The position numbers and the translations under genes were made by a program. From positions 161,547,879-161,611,878 of the forward strand of contig CM035806.1 of NCBI GenBank assembly GCA_020466095.1: a DNA stretch of 64,000 nucleotides, in the 5' to 3' direction. The DNA comes from Chlorops oryzae (taxonomy: Eukaryota > Arthropoda > Insecta > Diptera > Chloropidae). The number at the start of each line of letters is the position of its first letter. Position 1 is the stretch's first letter. The notes beneath the pieces are model-generated. The model was not told where the DNA came from. It searched no databases and was given only the letters and a program-made list of their open reading frames with translations. This document shows, piece by piece, positions 11,035 to 23,170 of the stretch.

Positions 11035-11654
11035 GCATTATAATAAACGCTAAAGACCCGATAGAAAAGTTGAGCCCGGCAAGTGTTTAGCTTATCAAAC
11101 GAGCAACGGAAAAAAAACACATTTAGAGTCCAGAAATAACTGACCACCAAAAATAAGGAAAAAAAAAAACAACCAAAAAAGCAAACAAACAAACAAAAAA
11201 CAAAGCCACTGCGGAAGACGAAAAAGCAACCAAATGGATGGACAGAATATAAATAAGAAATAAAAATAAAATAGAAACAAATGTTAACGGCAGCATCGAG
11301 AGGATATCAGTTCGAGAACAGAAGAGAAGAGCTGAAGAAAAGAAAATGAAATTGACAATGGAAAGCATATCATTTTTCCCTCCAATTACCGAACGAAAAT
11401 TTTGTAATAATAATAATAATAGACACAACAACTGACCAGAGTGCGGCTGCAACACCGCTGCCCGCCCCCCATCGTATGGATGATCATTACTGGTCGTTTT
11501 TTTTTTTTTTTTTCTTCACTTTGACCGCGGGTTGCATTCGTTGTCTCAAAGGAAAAGGGAAATTTATAAAGAAACAAAAACACAAATGAAGGACGTGGGT
11601 TGAAGAGAGAAGACGACGGGACGCATTCAGTCATAAAAAAAAAAATTTTTTTTT

Positions 11655-11684
11655 AAATAAAATAAAATAAAATAAAATAAATAA
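11655..11684. repeat. (AAAAT)n pentanucleotide repeat
   Basis: Five to six tandem AATAA units. Confidence 0.8.
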
Positions 11685-11944
11685 GTAGAATAAAAAAGGA
11701 CACACAGAGTCATTCGTTCGAGCGGCAAATACGCAAGCGGCGATGCGAACAAATATAATAGCCATATTCAGGGCAAATGGGACAGGCACGTCTAGCTTGG
11801 CTGACTGGCTGGGCTACTTGGCTGACCGATGGATCGTCTCGCACTGATTGACTGACCAAACGGATACAAAATTACATGCCATTCCAGCTAAAAACGCTAC
11901 AAGGATGAAGGATGATGAATGTTCGTCTTGATAGACATTATCAG

Positions 11945-12138
11945 CCCGATTCTGAATATTCCCGGGGAATTTACTTTTCTTGAGACTAAAATTCTTCTTT
12001 TTTAAATAGATAGGGTAAGAAAAATTTCGGGTATGGGTCAAATACCCATTCTCCATTAAATTTCTTCCCCAAAATTTTTGAAAAAGAAGAAGTTTACTCT
12101 CGAGATAAGTAAATTTCCCGGCAATATTCAGAGTCGGA
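11945..12138. mobile_element. Foldback/hairpin element
   Basis: Two arms of about 57 bp, at 11945-12003 and 12081-12138, are inverted copies with a few mismatches. The left arm contains CTGAATATTCCCGGGGAATT; the right arm read inverted contains CTGAATATTGCCGGGAAATT, and both end in TTCTTCTTTTT. The loop is about 77 bp. Probably a small MITE; no target duplication identified. Confidence 0.65.
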
Positions 12139-12544
12139 GTTGTATCTGTATTTCACTATGAAAAAAAAAATAAATTTTTTAAAAATTTATTTTAATTATT
12201 TAAAAAAATCGTAAAAAATTCATAAAAATAATACAAAAAGAAATTTTTTTTAATTTTAAAAAAATTTCAAAAAAATTATAAAAATAAATATTTAAAAAAA
12301 AAAAAACTGAAAACAAGAGCGAATTCGAGAGATGTTTGACGAAAAAAAAAAAAACAAAAAAAATGACAGTAAAATCGAAAAAATCCTTTCAGCAACAGCA
12401 CACATCATCGCCGTCGTCGAGGGTGGCATCGAGTTCGAGTCGAGTCCTAGTGTAACCGGACACGAGCAGCGATATACGATATGCATAAAAATGCGTAACA
12501 ACCAAAGAAGGAGTACACAAAACACCAACACACATACACTCTCT

Positions 12545-12550
<6 letters not shown>

Positions 12551-12576
<26 letters not shown>
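12551..12576. repeat. (CA)n microsatellite
   Basis: About twelve CA dinucleotides. It lies about 35 bp left of the next MITE. Confidence 0.85.
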
Positions 12577-12787
12577 TACGTATATGCATGACTGCCAGTG
12601 TATGCACTACCCTGCAGTAAATGCAGGACAAATTGACCCATTTTGCCATCACTGTCGCTTCATAGACCGAAGAACTAGAGTCGCGGAGAGTAGAATCTCA
12701 CTATTGAGATGGTCAACGAGGAGGTCTACTCTGCGATTTTCTCGAACACTCTTATAATATATTTGCTACGCATGAACCAGAGAATGA

Positions 12788-12834
12788 CCGTGGTGCAGTG
12801 GATAGCGCGTGCACTCGAGTTCGATTCCCAGCGC
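12788..12834 (+). other. Truncated tRNA-like segment in MITE B
   Basis: It has an A-box-like TGGTGCAGTGGATAGCG and a B-box-like AGTTCGATTCCC only about 29 nt apart, so the anticodon arm is missing. It is a tRNA relic rather than a gene. Confidence 0.5.
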
Positions 12835-13052
12835 AAACTAGAAAAAGTGGAAAAACGATAAAATTCGAAAGAGCATTCTCTTGAGATATGAGAATACAAG
12901 TTGCCTAACAAAAAGAGAAGAGTTTCGGTCCTGAATTCGTTAATCCTGTCACAGATTCGTGCAAATATTCTTGTAAATTAAATATTGAAATCTTTATTTT
13001 AAAATTTTTCTCGATCAATAAAGATTTTTTTAAGCCTGTAAGGTCTACTAAG

Positions 13053-13110
13053 TGCAGGGATTCGAACTGAGGTCTCTAGATTGCAAAGCTCACACTCTAT
13101 ACACTGCGCC
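13053..13110 (-). other. tRNA-like segment in MITE B
   Basis: The minus strand reads TGGCGCAGTGTATAGAGTG (A-box-like) and AGTTCGAATCCC (B-box-like) 44 nt apart, which is normal tRNA spacing. No intact acceptor stem or CCA context. Confidence 0.65.
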
Positions 13111-13365
13111 ACGACGGGCTTCGGCCTGCGCTTTTCCGTGGACCTACACTAAAGCAAAAATATACGTAACTGTTGGTGTTTTTTTTTTTCTCCGATGTCT
13201 CAATCGTATCACTAGTTCAAGTGTCAACTGCTGACCGCTCGAACATATGCTCATACAAAATGTCAACAGTAGAATGCATTGTCAAGGGTATAGTGTGTCA
13301 CTAGTACTGGTGACGGAGGAACTAGTGAGAGATTGAATCCGTCACTAGTGCCATTTACTGCTGGG

Positions 13366-14531
13366 TACCATAATTTTTTTTTTGGATCCGAACACCTCGC
13401 ACTCGTACTGCTTCTGGTGGGCTTGGTACCGATCCTGTTCGTCGTCGTCGTCCTCGCTCCACACACCTCGCTTTACCAAACAGTTTTCGTAAAATTTAAT
13501 GCATTAAAATGTTCCAAAAACTTCGATGGAAAGTAACATGGCAATGGGTAGGGGCAGAGTGAGAGAGAATAGGGTAGATAGATAGCTAGCGGTGAGATGT
13601 GGATGACGACGCTGAGAATGGGTAGTGGAAATCAAATACAATCTATTTTCTCTTCTTTTCATTTCGTTTCGTTGTGCGCGTCTTGCAATTTGCTGTTCAT
13701 TCATTTGGCCAAAAGGCGTTTTATTGTCTGTTAAATGATATGTTTTTCATTCACTGATTCACTGATGTGCACTCATACGGTCTTCCTCCACCTCTCTATA
13801 GCCCCCTCCACCGAACTCGTCTTTTTGAACTTAACATTCGCTTACGGCTCAATATACGGCTAATGCACGCACACGAATAGGCACACGCACACACACACAC
13901 ACACACACACTCGCCGGAGTAGAACTGGTTTTGGCAATTATGGGATGGCGGCGGAGGAGGAAAAGGGAGAGGAATCATTTGGAATCCTCAGTCCACAATG
14001 CATAAATTTTCTATAAAAGAAATATGCTTTAGTCTATTTTTAGGCGATCGGCATGTCTCATGCCAATATACCCTGTTTTGTTTTATTGTATTGTATTATC
14101 GTTCCATTGCGTTGCTTTTAACATATTTATTGCAAAAAGCCCTGCAAGAAATTAAGGCGAATCGTAATAGGGGGCAGGGGTAAATATTTTCTTATTCTTT
14201 TTTTTTTTTGCTCCTTTTTTTCGTTTTCCGTGTACACGCGTTTATCATAAAAATTCCATTAGGCAATACTTAGAACTTGCCCCCTTCGATTGTCCCCCGT
14301 GCAGGAAGCACGGGGAACCATCAGCCACCAGCAAGCGGATGTGAAAGTTGTAGTCAAAATGAAATCGGAGGTGAAAATATAAGTCGCTCATTCAATTCCT
14401 CGAATAAAAATAAAACCATCAACATCAGCATTAACCCTTTCACACCACAAAGTGCACTAATCTAGCGATTTTCGGTTCAACAATTGTGTAAATGGAATAA
14501 AATAAGAAAAGAAACATTGGGAAGATTATGA

Positions 14532-14571
<40 letters not shown>

Positions 14572-15114
14572 AACAAACGGCACCTGCAAACGATGACGGG
14601 AAGATTCACTTTAAAAATTTCAAAGAAAAAAAAGTCGCACATACTAAGAACCGAATGGAACCGAATCGAACCGAATGGAACTACCCTCCTGGTCCTATCG
14701 AGCCACTAAAAGGCCGAAAATGGCTTACTTAAGAAAACAATAGAAAAAGAAAAAAACCAAACCCCGAAATAGAAGAAGGGGAGAATGAAATCGCGCAAAA
14801 ACACTTGTAGCAGCAACGTCGCCACTGATCTGGGCAACGAAAAAGGAATACGTAAAAAAGAATCTTCGTCTCTTCGAAAGGCATCTGGATCTGGAGTTGC
14901 AGCTGCAGCTCAAGCGATAACGTCCTGGTCTTCGTTCCGGGATCGAATAACGAAATGATATAAATGACTCCAGGAACATTCAAGATGCGGCACTCGGCAC
15001 ACTTGAAATGCATCCTAACGACGGTTATGGAAAGTCCTTGGATCGCATTTACATACTCCCCAATTACATTAGATATATGTACATATGTATGTGCGCTCAA
15101 TAGAGGTCTCAACA
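13366..15114. other. Ten-m intron, gene-free
   Basis: It contains a CGT run (13439-13451), (CA)n at 13886-13911, poly(T) at 14198-14221, (GA)n at 14528-14568 and an ACCGAATGGA run at 14650-14684. No coding signal. Confidence 0.7.
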
Positions 15115-15308
15115 GACAGAGCGAGAGAGTGAGAGAGTGGGAGAGAGAGAGAGGGGAGAGAGGGAGAGAGAGAGAGGAGAGTGAGAGAGAGAGGAGAGAG
15201 AGAGAGGGAGAGGAGAGAGAGAGAGTGAGAGAGAAGAGAGAGGAGGAAGAGAGAGAGAGAGAGAGAGAGAGTGGAGAGGAGAGAGAGAGAAGAGAGAGAG
15301 AGTGAGAG

Positions 15309-15342
<34 letters not shown>

Positions 15343-15800
15343 TGAGGGAGAGAGAGAGAGAGTGGGAGTGAGAGAAGAGAGAGTGAGGAGTGAGAGAGGA
15401 GAGAGAGGAGAGAGGTGAGAGAGTGAGAGAAGAGAGAGGGAGTGAGAGAGGGGGAGAAGAGAAGGGAAGAGAATGAGAGAGAGTGAGAGATGAGAGAGAG
15501 AGAGTGAGCGAGATGAGAGAGAGAGTGAGGAAGAGAGAGAGAGTGAGGAGTGAAGAGAGTAGATGAGATGAGATGAGTGAGAGAAGACAGAAATGGAGAG
15601 AGAAAGGAAAGAGTTGAGAGAGTGAAGGAGTAAGAGAGAGTGAAAGAAGAGAATGAGAGTGAAGAGAGAGCGAAGAGAGAGTGAGAGATATGAGATAGAG
15701 GAGCGAGAAGAAGAGAAGAGTAGAGAGAAGGAGAGAAGAGATTAGATAAGAGAGAGAGTGAGCAAAGAAAGAAGATAGAGAGATAGTGAGCTTTAGAGAG
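15115..15800. repeat. Degenerate GA-rich block (~690 bp)
   Basis: GAGAGAG interspersed with GTGAG and GGAG, decaying in order from left (dense) to right (mixed with ATGAG, GAAG). Open frames across it encode Arg/Glu only. Confidence 0.9.
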
Positions 15801-17864
15801 ATTGAAGAGTAAGATTAGAGAGGTAAAGACAGCGAGGAAGAAGTGACCAGGAGAAGATGCGAACAGAAAATTGTGAGCAATGCTATTTGATTTCCACGGA
15901 GCGATGCGATTTCATTGACATGAAAAATGGCTGTGTGACGATCGATTAAAGAGATTTTGTGAGCAGGTAGAGACTTAGAGAAAAGATAAGAGAGAGACAA
16001 AGGACAGTAGAGAGAGCATTGCCGAACGTTAAGGATATTTGATTTCAATCGCTTATTTTATATTCCACGGAGCAAGGAGATGGCATTTCAAAAAGAAATT
16101 CTTGATAAATTCCGGCCTGCTTGATCTACTTGCTTTCGGTTCCACGCTCGATTTCTTGCATTAATGTTCTGAAAAATGATTAAAAGGAAAATTGGGAAGA
16201 AGGTTTTTCCTCTATACTTCTTACTTCTAATCGTCTCGTTGATTTCAACGTTTTTCTCTCAAGATGGAACATTTTCAGAGAGAGGATTTCTACACAAGCA
16301 TAATTTTCTGCTGACATTCAAATTTCCGCTGCTCTGCTTGATTCTAACTTGCTTATGACGTGGTGTCGCCACGCTGCCGTAATGCCGCGTTGCGTTTGAC
16401 ATTAAATTTTGACAAAATGGATTTTTTTTTTTTTTAGAAAGTGAACTCTCAATATTTCTCTCAGTATTCTCTCTCTCTCTCGCTCTTTCTTGTTCGCTGA
16501 GTTGAACGCTTTTCCGGTGAAAAGGAACAAAAAAAAAAAAAAAAAAACAAGAGGAAAAGAAAAAAGAAAACAATAACATCGAAGTTCCTTCCATCCACGC
16601 CCGCCGATCTGGTCTGGCGTGGCCTTTTCTGGACGCTTTCTCTTGTCGCTGTAGCTGTCGTTGCCGTTGTTGCTGTCATCGTTGTTAGCATATTTTTGAC
16701 AGCTGTCAGGAAGTAATAAGTAAAAATTTCTTCGCACTGCTTTTCTCTCTTCATTTGCCCCCGTTAGCCACTGTATGTACTGCTTTTCGTCTGCAGTTTT
16801 TTTTTTTTTTTTTTCTTAAATTTTTTAAGGACATTTTCATTGCGTTTCGAAAGAGGTTCTAGTGATTGCTTTATCGTGACGACCTACCTCTGCCCTTCTA
16901 GCTCGTTCGCTCACTGCTATTGACATTTGACTTCCGTCTTTGGCGTAGCGTTATTTATCGTTGTTGCTCTACGCTCTACGCTCTTCACTCCTTCAAACGC
17001 TCCCGGTCCGACTCCGGCGCCCGCTACTGCTGCTGTCACTTCGTCACAGCTACCACCTTCCGACTAGCATTGCCGCCTCTTGCCATGATATATTCTCTTT
17101 TTGTCATTACGATATAAAATTGCTTGAAATTCAAATTTATTTTGACAATCGTCCGTTCGTTCGTTCGTTCGTCGCTCGACTCGTTTGGCTTGCGTATTTT
17201 GAATATTGCGGCGCTCTCGTTTTCCCGGGGAATGTCATTTATTTGTGAAATGTGAACGCAGATTTGTGGCAAGGCAAAGGAGCCGGTAGACTGGGCAGGT
17301 TAGAGAAGGAAATGGAGACGAGACGAAGATGGCGATGGAGCCATGTTGGAGTCGATTCCTGCCGAGCGAATCTTTGAGACATTTTGTCAATTTCCGTTTC
17401 GAGTGGAAACGACATCATATCGGGAAATTTTGCACCCAGTCAATTTTCGGTTCTATGACGATCGGAGAACCGCATGAGCAACATTTTCAAGTGAATGGCA
17501 AAGGAAATGGAAAAGAGGAAGCCAAAAAAAAATAAAAAATAAAAAATAAATAAATAAAAAAAATAAAAATTAAAATAAAATAAAATTAAAAAAAAAAAAA
17601 ACGACGCACGCTTCTCGCTGTTGTCGTCGTCTCATCCATTTGGCGCAACCATTAACGGAACTTAAATTTTTTTCTCCTTTTAATAGTGACTTCACAAGAA
17701 TTCCAACCACAAATCGCTCTCCCCCTTAATTCCCCCCTTTCACGAGATTCTCTCGTCATCATAAAAAAGCCATTCAGCTTTTAAGTAGAAAAGTAGACAA
17801 ATTTGTCATTAATTTTTTTCCTTTCTCCAAAAAAAAAAATTTTTTTTCTCTTACTTTACGACAG

Positions 17865-17952
17865 CACTCAGCGCTGCTGCAGCAGCAGCAACAGTGGTGG
17901 AGGTGGTGGCGGCGGCAGTGGCAGTGGCGACGCCAGTCAAGAATGAACTTGG
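17865..17952 (+). repeat. CAG/GGT trinucleotide run behind a splice-acceptor-like site
   Basis: CTG/CAG then GGT/GGC units (17873-17930). Just before it, a TTTTTTTCTCTTACTTTACGACAG tract (AG at 17863-17864; shown here only as a pyrimidine-rich run) resembles a 3' splice site. One plus-strand frame reads SSSNSGGGGGGG...DASQE then stops at 17943. Trinucleotide repeats alone can create such frames, so coding is doubtful. Confidence 0.4.
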
Positions 17953-18380
17953 TAGAGTTGTAAATGTAAATTTACTTTGTGTCTAATTTTTTACGATTAC
18001 GGTTTCTTTATTTTTCTTCCCATTTTCCAATTTCCATTTTCCGTTTTTGGGCCAGAGCAAAGAGTGGAAAATAGTAGGCAGCAACAGAGAGGGAGAGCGA
18101 GTGTGCATGAAAATGAAATGAAAGAGATGAAGGCACAGAGGTAAATGCCCACAGCAGAGTGGGTGCGTGAGTGCATTTTTATTGCTGCGTTCTGAAGGCG
18201 TTGGCGTTGGAGGAGGTTTAGGTGGAGGCGGGAGGCGGGAGGCGAGACAGCACTGATACGATCGGGTTCGGGACGCATTCTAATCACTTACTGACTGACT
18301 GGCTAGCCACTAAGGGGGCAAGAGGAAGCTCTCAAATCAGATGCCATTTGTCAAATGCTACTAAAACTACAACTACTACT

Positions 18381-18403
18381 GTTGCTGCTGCTGCTGCTGC
18401 TGC
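18381..18403. repeat. (GCT)n microsatellite
   Basis: Seven tandem GCT/CTG units. Confidence 0.85.
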
Positions 18404-18784
18404 ACTCGGCTTCAGACTCAGACTGAGAGACTCGAACCCGAATTCGGACTCGCAATGGCACAATGGACGGACACGTTTTTAATGACTTAACGCGTTGAAG
18501 TTTTTGAGCACTGGGACGCATCGCTGGCCCACCAACCAGCCAACCATCCAGCGCTCGATGGCAATGAATTACAATTTTATTGTTACATTCGAGCAATTAA
18601 AATTGATAAAGTACCGCGCGAGTATCATCATAATGGATTCTCATCTTTCCTTTTGCTGGATGATGGCCAATAACCATCAACGGGTTAATGAATTGAATAA
18701 CTCATGTTCCTACTTTCACGCTGTAACATTCAGTACGCTTCTTACGCACAGCTTTCTTCGATTCGATACGTTCATTTGAATATC

Positions 18785-18905
18785 CAAAAAAATAAAAAAA
18801 AAATATAAAAAAATATAAAAAAAATATAAAAAATATTCAAAAAATATGTATAAAAAAATATAAAAAATAAAAAAAATTTTTTTTTAAATAAAAAATTGAA
18901 GAAAA
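18785..18905. repeat. AT-rich AAATATAAAA repeat
   Basis: Repeated AAAATAT words with no G or C over most of 120 bp. Confidence 0.75.
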
Positions 18906-20660
18906 AATTAATTCAAAAATAGGGCATAACTACATTTTCCCATACCACTCCGATCTGACACTCAAGAATATTGATTAGAAAAAGATTAAAAAAAAAAAAA
19001 AGAATGAAAAAGGGAAAAAGGCAAAAAACTGAGAAAGCTTAATTAAGTGCGAATTGGGTCGGAAAAACGGCGATTGGCAATCGGCAATCGGGCCAAAGTG
19101 AAAGGAGGTCGTCTACATAGCGAGAGAGAGAGAGAAAGGCGCCCATCGAGACCTCAACCAATTTGACTAACTGTTTGAAAACATTTCAAGAACACTGCGG
19201 ACGTTCTTTCGGCCTCCTTGATCGCACACAACTGACGGCATCACCATTTTTTCCGCAACGAAAAGTTAAAAATAGAAAGTAAAAAAAAACCACAAAAAAA
19301 AAAAACAATTGAAAAAAACACACACTAAGATGTAAAAAAAAATTGAGAAATTGAAAACTTTTTGCGTCAAGAGATCCACGCCAAAACAATTCCAGGAAAC
19401 CTGAACACTCAGCAATTCCCACCAGAGAGCATCACTGACGCATTTTGCGGTCGAATCGTGCAACATTCATGAAATCTCAGGGGCAATTAATTGGAAAATT
19501 AAAAAAAAAGATAATAATAAAAATAAAAAAAAATAAATAAATAAAAACAAATTCAATAAAAATAAAGAGGAGGGAAAAAATCTCTTCCGCTCTCCAAATC
19601 ACATCACATCACATCACACTGCGCTTTAGTCTTAGTTTCTTAGAGCCGTTGAGGGTTCTTTTGTGTTTTTGGAAAACAAACGCTTTTCCGGACTATTCAA
19701 AGAAGTTCGCTTTTTCGAATAAAAAAAACAACAAAAAAAAAAAAAAAAGGAAGGAGGGAAGAAGGAAAATAAGCACTTTAAACCCAGAGACCTTATTCGA
19801 TAAGTAGAAACTTTAAGTAGCAAAAAGGATATGCATGGGGCAAAGCAAACTCACTCTCTCTCTCTCTCTCTCTCCCTCTCCATGTCTTTTGTTAGCATTC
19901 AATGGGCAACATTCGCAAAAAGCCTTTGATGAACCGTTCAATGTAGTGAATGGCAGCACCACCATTCGAATATATTTATGCAGAGACCAACAGCACGGAA
20001 TGCTTCGGTACGGGCAGGGATTGGTGAGCGGGGCGGTGTGCAGGAGGGCCGCGGGGTGCAGGAAGGGTGCGATTCATAAATTAGGCAAATAACGAAAATG
20101 AAAATGAAAACGAAAACGAACATTTCGCTCGAGGCGCTATAAACTAATCAACCTCGGCATGAATACAACACACAAGGCAGAAAATAAATGCAAATGAAGC
20201 AATTGTAACAAATGAAGAAAAAGAAAACGACAACAACAACAACAACAACACACCACAATGGGAAGCGGGAGGTAGCGATTTACAGACATAGCAACAACAG
20301 AGAGCGCGAGGCAATAGGAAAATCAAAATATTCCAACTGGTAATACGGTCAAATCTCAGCCGAATCCGCAGCACACGATTGACCTTGTACGTTGCCAGTA
20401 ATATTTACATAGGTACATACAAATAAAAGTACAATCACACATGTCCATAAATGTTTGGGTACTAATTAGAAGACCATCGCGGTAAATTTTGAGCCCGAAA
20501 ATTTCCACTCCCAGGGACGTCATCATCAACATTCTGTCACCATTCTAAGAAGAAGGTATCTCAAGAATTCGGAGCTTCTATTTCAGAAATCAGATGGAAC
20601 GAACCCGCGGGAACCATTCCCAATCGGTTCGCCTAATTAATCAACAATCAGTTCCGAATA

Positions 20661-20919
20661 CAGTACTCCCCGGATTTTATTTGATAATCGTTCGAAATGG
20701 TATGTTCGCTAGAGGAACGATTGTGCCATACCCGAGGTTATTTTCATCGCTCAAGTATTCCTCTGCTTCTGAAATGCATAGTTCCTTCTTAAGCGGACAC
20801 ATTTCTCGATCCCCGATGTGTCGGCTTAAGAGAAAGAGAGCGAGAGAGAGAAAGAGATCGAGAGAGAGCGAGAGAGAGCGAGAGAGAGAGTGAGAGAGAG
20901 AGAGTGAGAGAGAGAGAGC

Positions 20920-20950
<31 letters not shown>

Positions 20951-20998
20951 GCGAGAGAGAGAGAGGAGAGAGAGAGCAGAGAGAGGAGAGAGAGAGAC

Positions 20999-21030
<32 letters not shown>

Positions 21031-21244
21031 CGAGAGAGAGAGCGAGAGAGGAGAGAGAGAGAGCGAGAGAGAGAGACGAGAGCGAGAGAGAGACGAGGAG
21101 AGAGCAGAGAGAGAGCGAGAGAGAGCGAGAGAGAGCGAGAGAGAGCGAGAGAGAGAGGAGAGCGGAGAGAGAGCGAGAGAGAGCGAGAGAGAGCGTGAGA
21201 GAGCGAGAGAGAGAGAGCGAGAGAGAGAGAAAGAGAGTACACTG
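20661..21244. mobile_element. pogo/Tigger-like element expanded by an internal GA tract
   Basis: Left end CAGTACTCCCCGG, right end read inverted CAGTGTACTCTC, with TA duplication on both sides (20659-20660, 21245-21246). The right half contains TTAAGCGGACACATTTCTCG and CGGCTTAAGAG, as in the copies at 5958 and 30381. In the other copies only GAGAGAG separates the CTTAAG motif from GTACACTG; here that position holds about 410 bp of GA repeat. The microsatellite therefore probably grew from the element's own terminus. Confidence 0.7.
20829..21237. repeat. (GA)n / GAGAGC tract inside Tigger-like element
   Basis: About 410 bp of GA with regular GAGAGC interruptions (period of about 8-10 in places). 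Open frames over it are Ser/Leu or Arg/Glu artefacts. Confidence 0.95.
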
Positions 21245-21826
21245 TATTATTCTTAGACTTAATCGGGAGTGCTCGGTAGGTACATGTCCTTCGATTGAAA
21301 CGAATAGAGGACTACCCCACACGAGTCGCGAAATGCCGAAACAGGAGTTAAACCACAAAATTTCCACTTTGATGAATACAGCCTCCTCCACCTTTGCACT
21401 CCGAACTCTACCATCGTAATTGTCGCCACCATCCTCATCCCCATGCCCTTCCGCTCAACGTATTCTCCCCCCCGCCAATCGAATTAGGTGCATAAATGAA
21501 CAATTCGAGTCGAATGTCGAAAAACCATTCAAGCCAAACACGAAACAATTGAAGCTTCAACTTCAAATGCGTGCGAAGACCAGGTACCGCGATCGACCCA
21601 ACGACGAACCACCGACCGGCGCCCACACATTTTTAAGATTGAACACCAAATTGTGAATTTGCAATGAAAACAAATAAATTCAGCAACTCAATACGATAAA
21701 TTACCAACTAATCCATGCGGGTAAGCGCGGGACCGAGGACCGAGGATGCTGATTGTCGGGTAGAAGACCAAAAACTTTTTTAAATCCACAAAATTTCCAG
21801 AATCGGCAATAACTTTAGGCAAATCA

Positions 21827-21829
<3 letters not shown>

Positions 21830-21869
<40 letters not shown>
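21830..21869. repeat. (GT)n microsatellite
   Basis: Nineteen to twenty uninterrupted GT units. Confidence 0.95.
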
Positions 21870-21870
<1 letters not shown>

Positions 21871-22398
21871 CTCTTGCTCCCAAAACCCCAATATTGCTTT
21901 TACCACAGGACGAGCGAGCTTCGTCGCTTTCCTTTCGCTTGGCACTCGCACAATCTTCAATTCGATGGCGTCAAGTGCTCGCGTTGTAAAACCAGAAGGA
22001 AAAACATGAAACCAGAAAACCGAAAAACTTAAAAAAAAGGAGCATTTTAAGAGCGTTCCGCTCGTAAATTCCGAACGAAATAAAAATTTGAGACGAGTAA
22101 GCACTCCGCAAGAACACATACACACATACACACGGACGCACACAGCAATAAACGCTGCTCAACAAAAAGAGAAGAGCAGCGACGGCAACAACAACAACAA
22201 TAACGGACACTGCGCTGCCGTTTTTCCGCCGCTGCCCATTTCCACACTCCGGCACTTCCACTTTTCATTGCGGAATCGCGAAATCTGTTTTCGATACACG
22301 ATCGAGAAGAGCCGAAAATAAAATAAAAATTTGAGAATATAAAACAAAAAAAAAAAAATTAAAATAAATAAAACGAATAAACAAAAAAAAAAAAAAAA

Positions 22399-22446
22399 AT
22401 GGAAATGGAAATGGAAATGAAGATGAAAATGAAAAGGAAAATGGGA
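22399..22446. repeat. (GGAAAT/GAAAAT)n hexanucleotide repeat
   Basis: Four GGAAAT-like units followed by GATGAAAAT variants. Confidence 0.75.
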
Positions 22447-23113
22447 AAAGAAATAAATGATGAAAATAACACAACAGAGTTTGAAGGAAAAGCCAAGGAA
22501 AACGAACGAACCAAGGAATAAGACGAGCGGGAGTAAAGGCTCCAGCAGCAGCAGCTGGAGAAGGCGAAGGGCTAAGGGGAAAAAAAAACCAACAAGGGCA
22601 GCCGCAGTAATCGCAGCAGCCGCAAAACACTTCAATCCAGCACAGCAATTTATGTAATGTGCCAAAATTCGTGTGAGCAGCCGGATGAACCAGGTGGAAG
22701 AGCAACAACAACGATAAAAACGGGCCAAGGTGGTCGGATTAGTCGGTCGGTCGGTCGGTCGGTTCTACTCAGAAAAACTTAAGCGAGCGCGCTTATTGCC
22801 TCGCAAATTTTATTGACCTGAACTACGATCGAACAAATGAGCATGATAAAATTCAGAAAATTAAGTTAGAGGTGGAATTGGAGTAGGTGTGGGAGTGGGA
22901 ACATGGCATGGAACGGAATTTTCTTGCTTCGCAAATTCTTGGCCACTATGTTGTCTGGTCTTCGCACCTCGTTAAAAATTTCGCAGCAAAGCGCGCAAAC
23001 AAGGTTAGAGCCAATAAGCATCGCCCTCCTCCTCCTTCTAATTCATCCGGCCGCCTCTGTGCCTTCGCCTCTTTTCCTTCTTCGAACGTGAAGGAAAGTC
23101 CTTCCTCAAAAGT

Positions 23114-23170
23114 AGAAGAAGAAGAAGAAGAAGAAGAAGAAGAAGAAGAAGAAGAAGAAGAGAAGAAGAA
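23114..23170. repeat. (GAA)n microsatellite
   Basis: About eighteen GAA units. It ends an open frame that turns into poly-Glu, which is a repeat artefact. Confidence 0.95.

Larger units (their letters stand above)
10684..12609. other. Ten-m intron, gene-free
   Basis: It contains CA-rich sequence (10698-10765), the CAA/CAG run at 10904-11034, poly(A) runs around 11110 and 11158-11172, an (AAAAT)n run, poly(T) near 11500, an AT-rich block at 12160-12310 of A-runs and T-runs, and (CA)n at 12551-12576. The foldback element at 11945 is listed separately. Confidence 0.7.
12610..13365. mobile_element. CCC(T/A)GCAG MITE, family B, with tRNA-like segments
   Basis: A 756-bp element flanked by TA (12608-12609, 13366-13367). 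Left terminus CCCTGCAGTAAATG; right terminus read inverted CCCAGCAGTAAATG (13 of 14 match). The right subterminal region has repeated GTCACTAGT and GGTGACGGA words. Two tRNA-like segments lie inside. The outer 14 bp resemble family A (CCCAGCGGGAAATG), but internal sequence differs. Confidence 0.8.
15801..20660. other. Ten-m intron, gene-free
   Basis: Content includes (CTCT)n at 16466-16492, poly(A) at 16528-16547, poly(T) at 16798-16814, (CGTT)n at 17154-17172, an AT-rich AAATA block at 17525-17602, purine/pyrimidine runs at 17829-17851, AT-rich 18785-18905, an AAATA block at 19500-19565, a CACAT run at 19599-19617, poly(A) near 19733-19748, (CT)n at 19852-19878 and a CAA run at 20231-20250. 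No conserved coding sequence. Confidence 0.65.

Noticed and set aside
14432..14460. Another TTAACCC element end
   Set aside because: TTAACCCTTTCACACCAC resembles the 47-kb element ends, but no matching second end was found nearby.
20789..21419. Open frames of 138-200 codons over the GA tract
   Set aside because: Repeat artefact inside a Tigger-like element.
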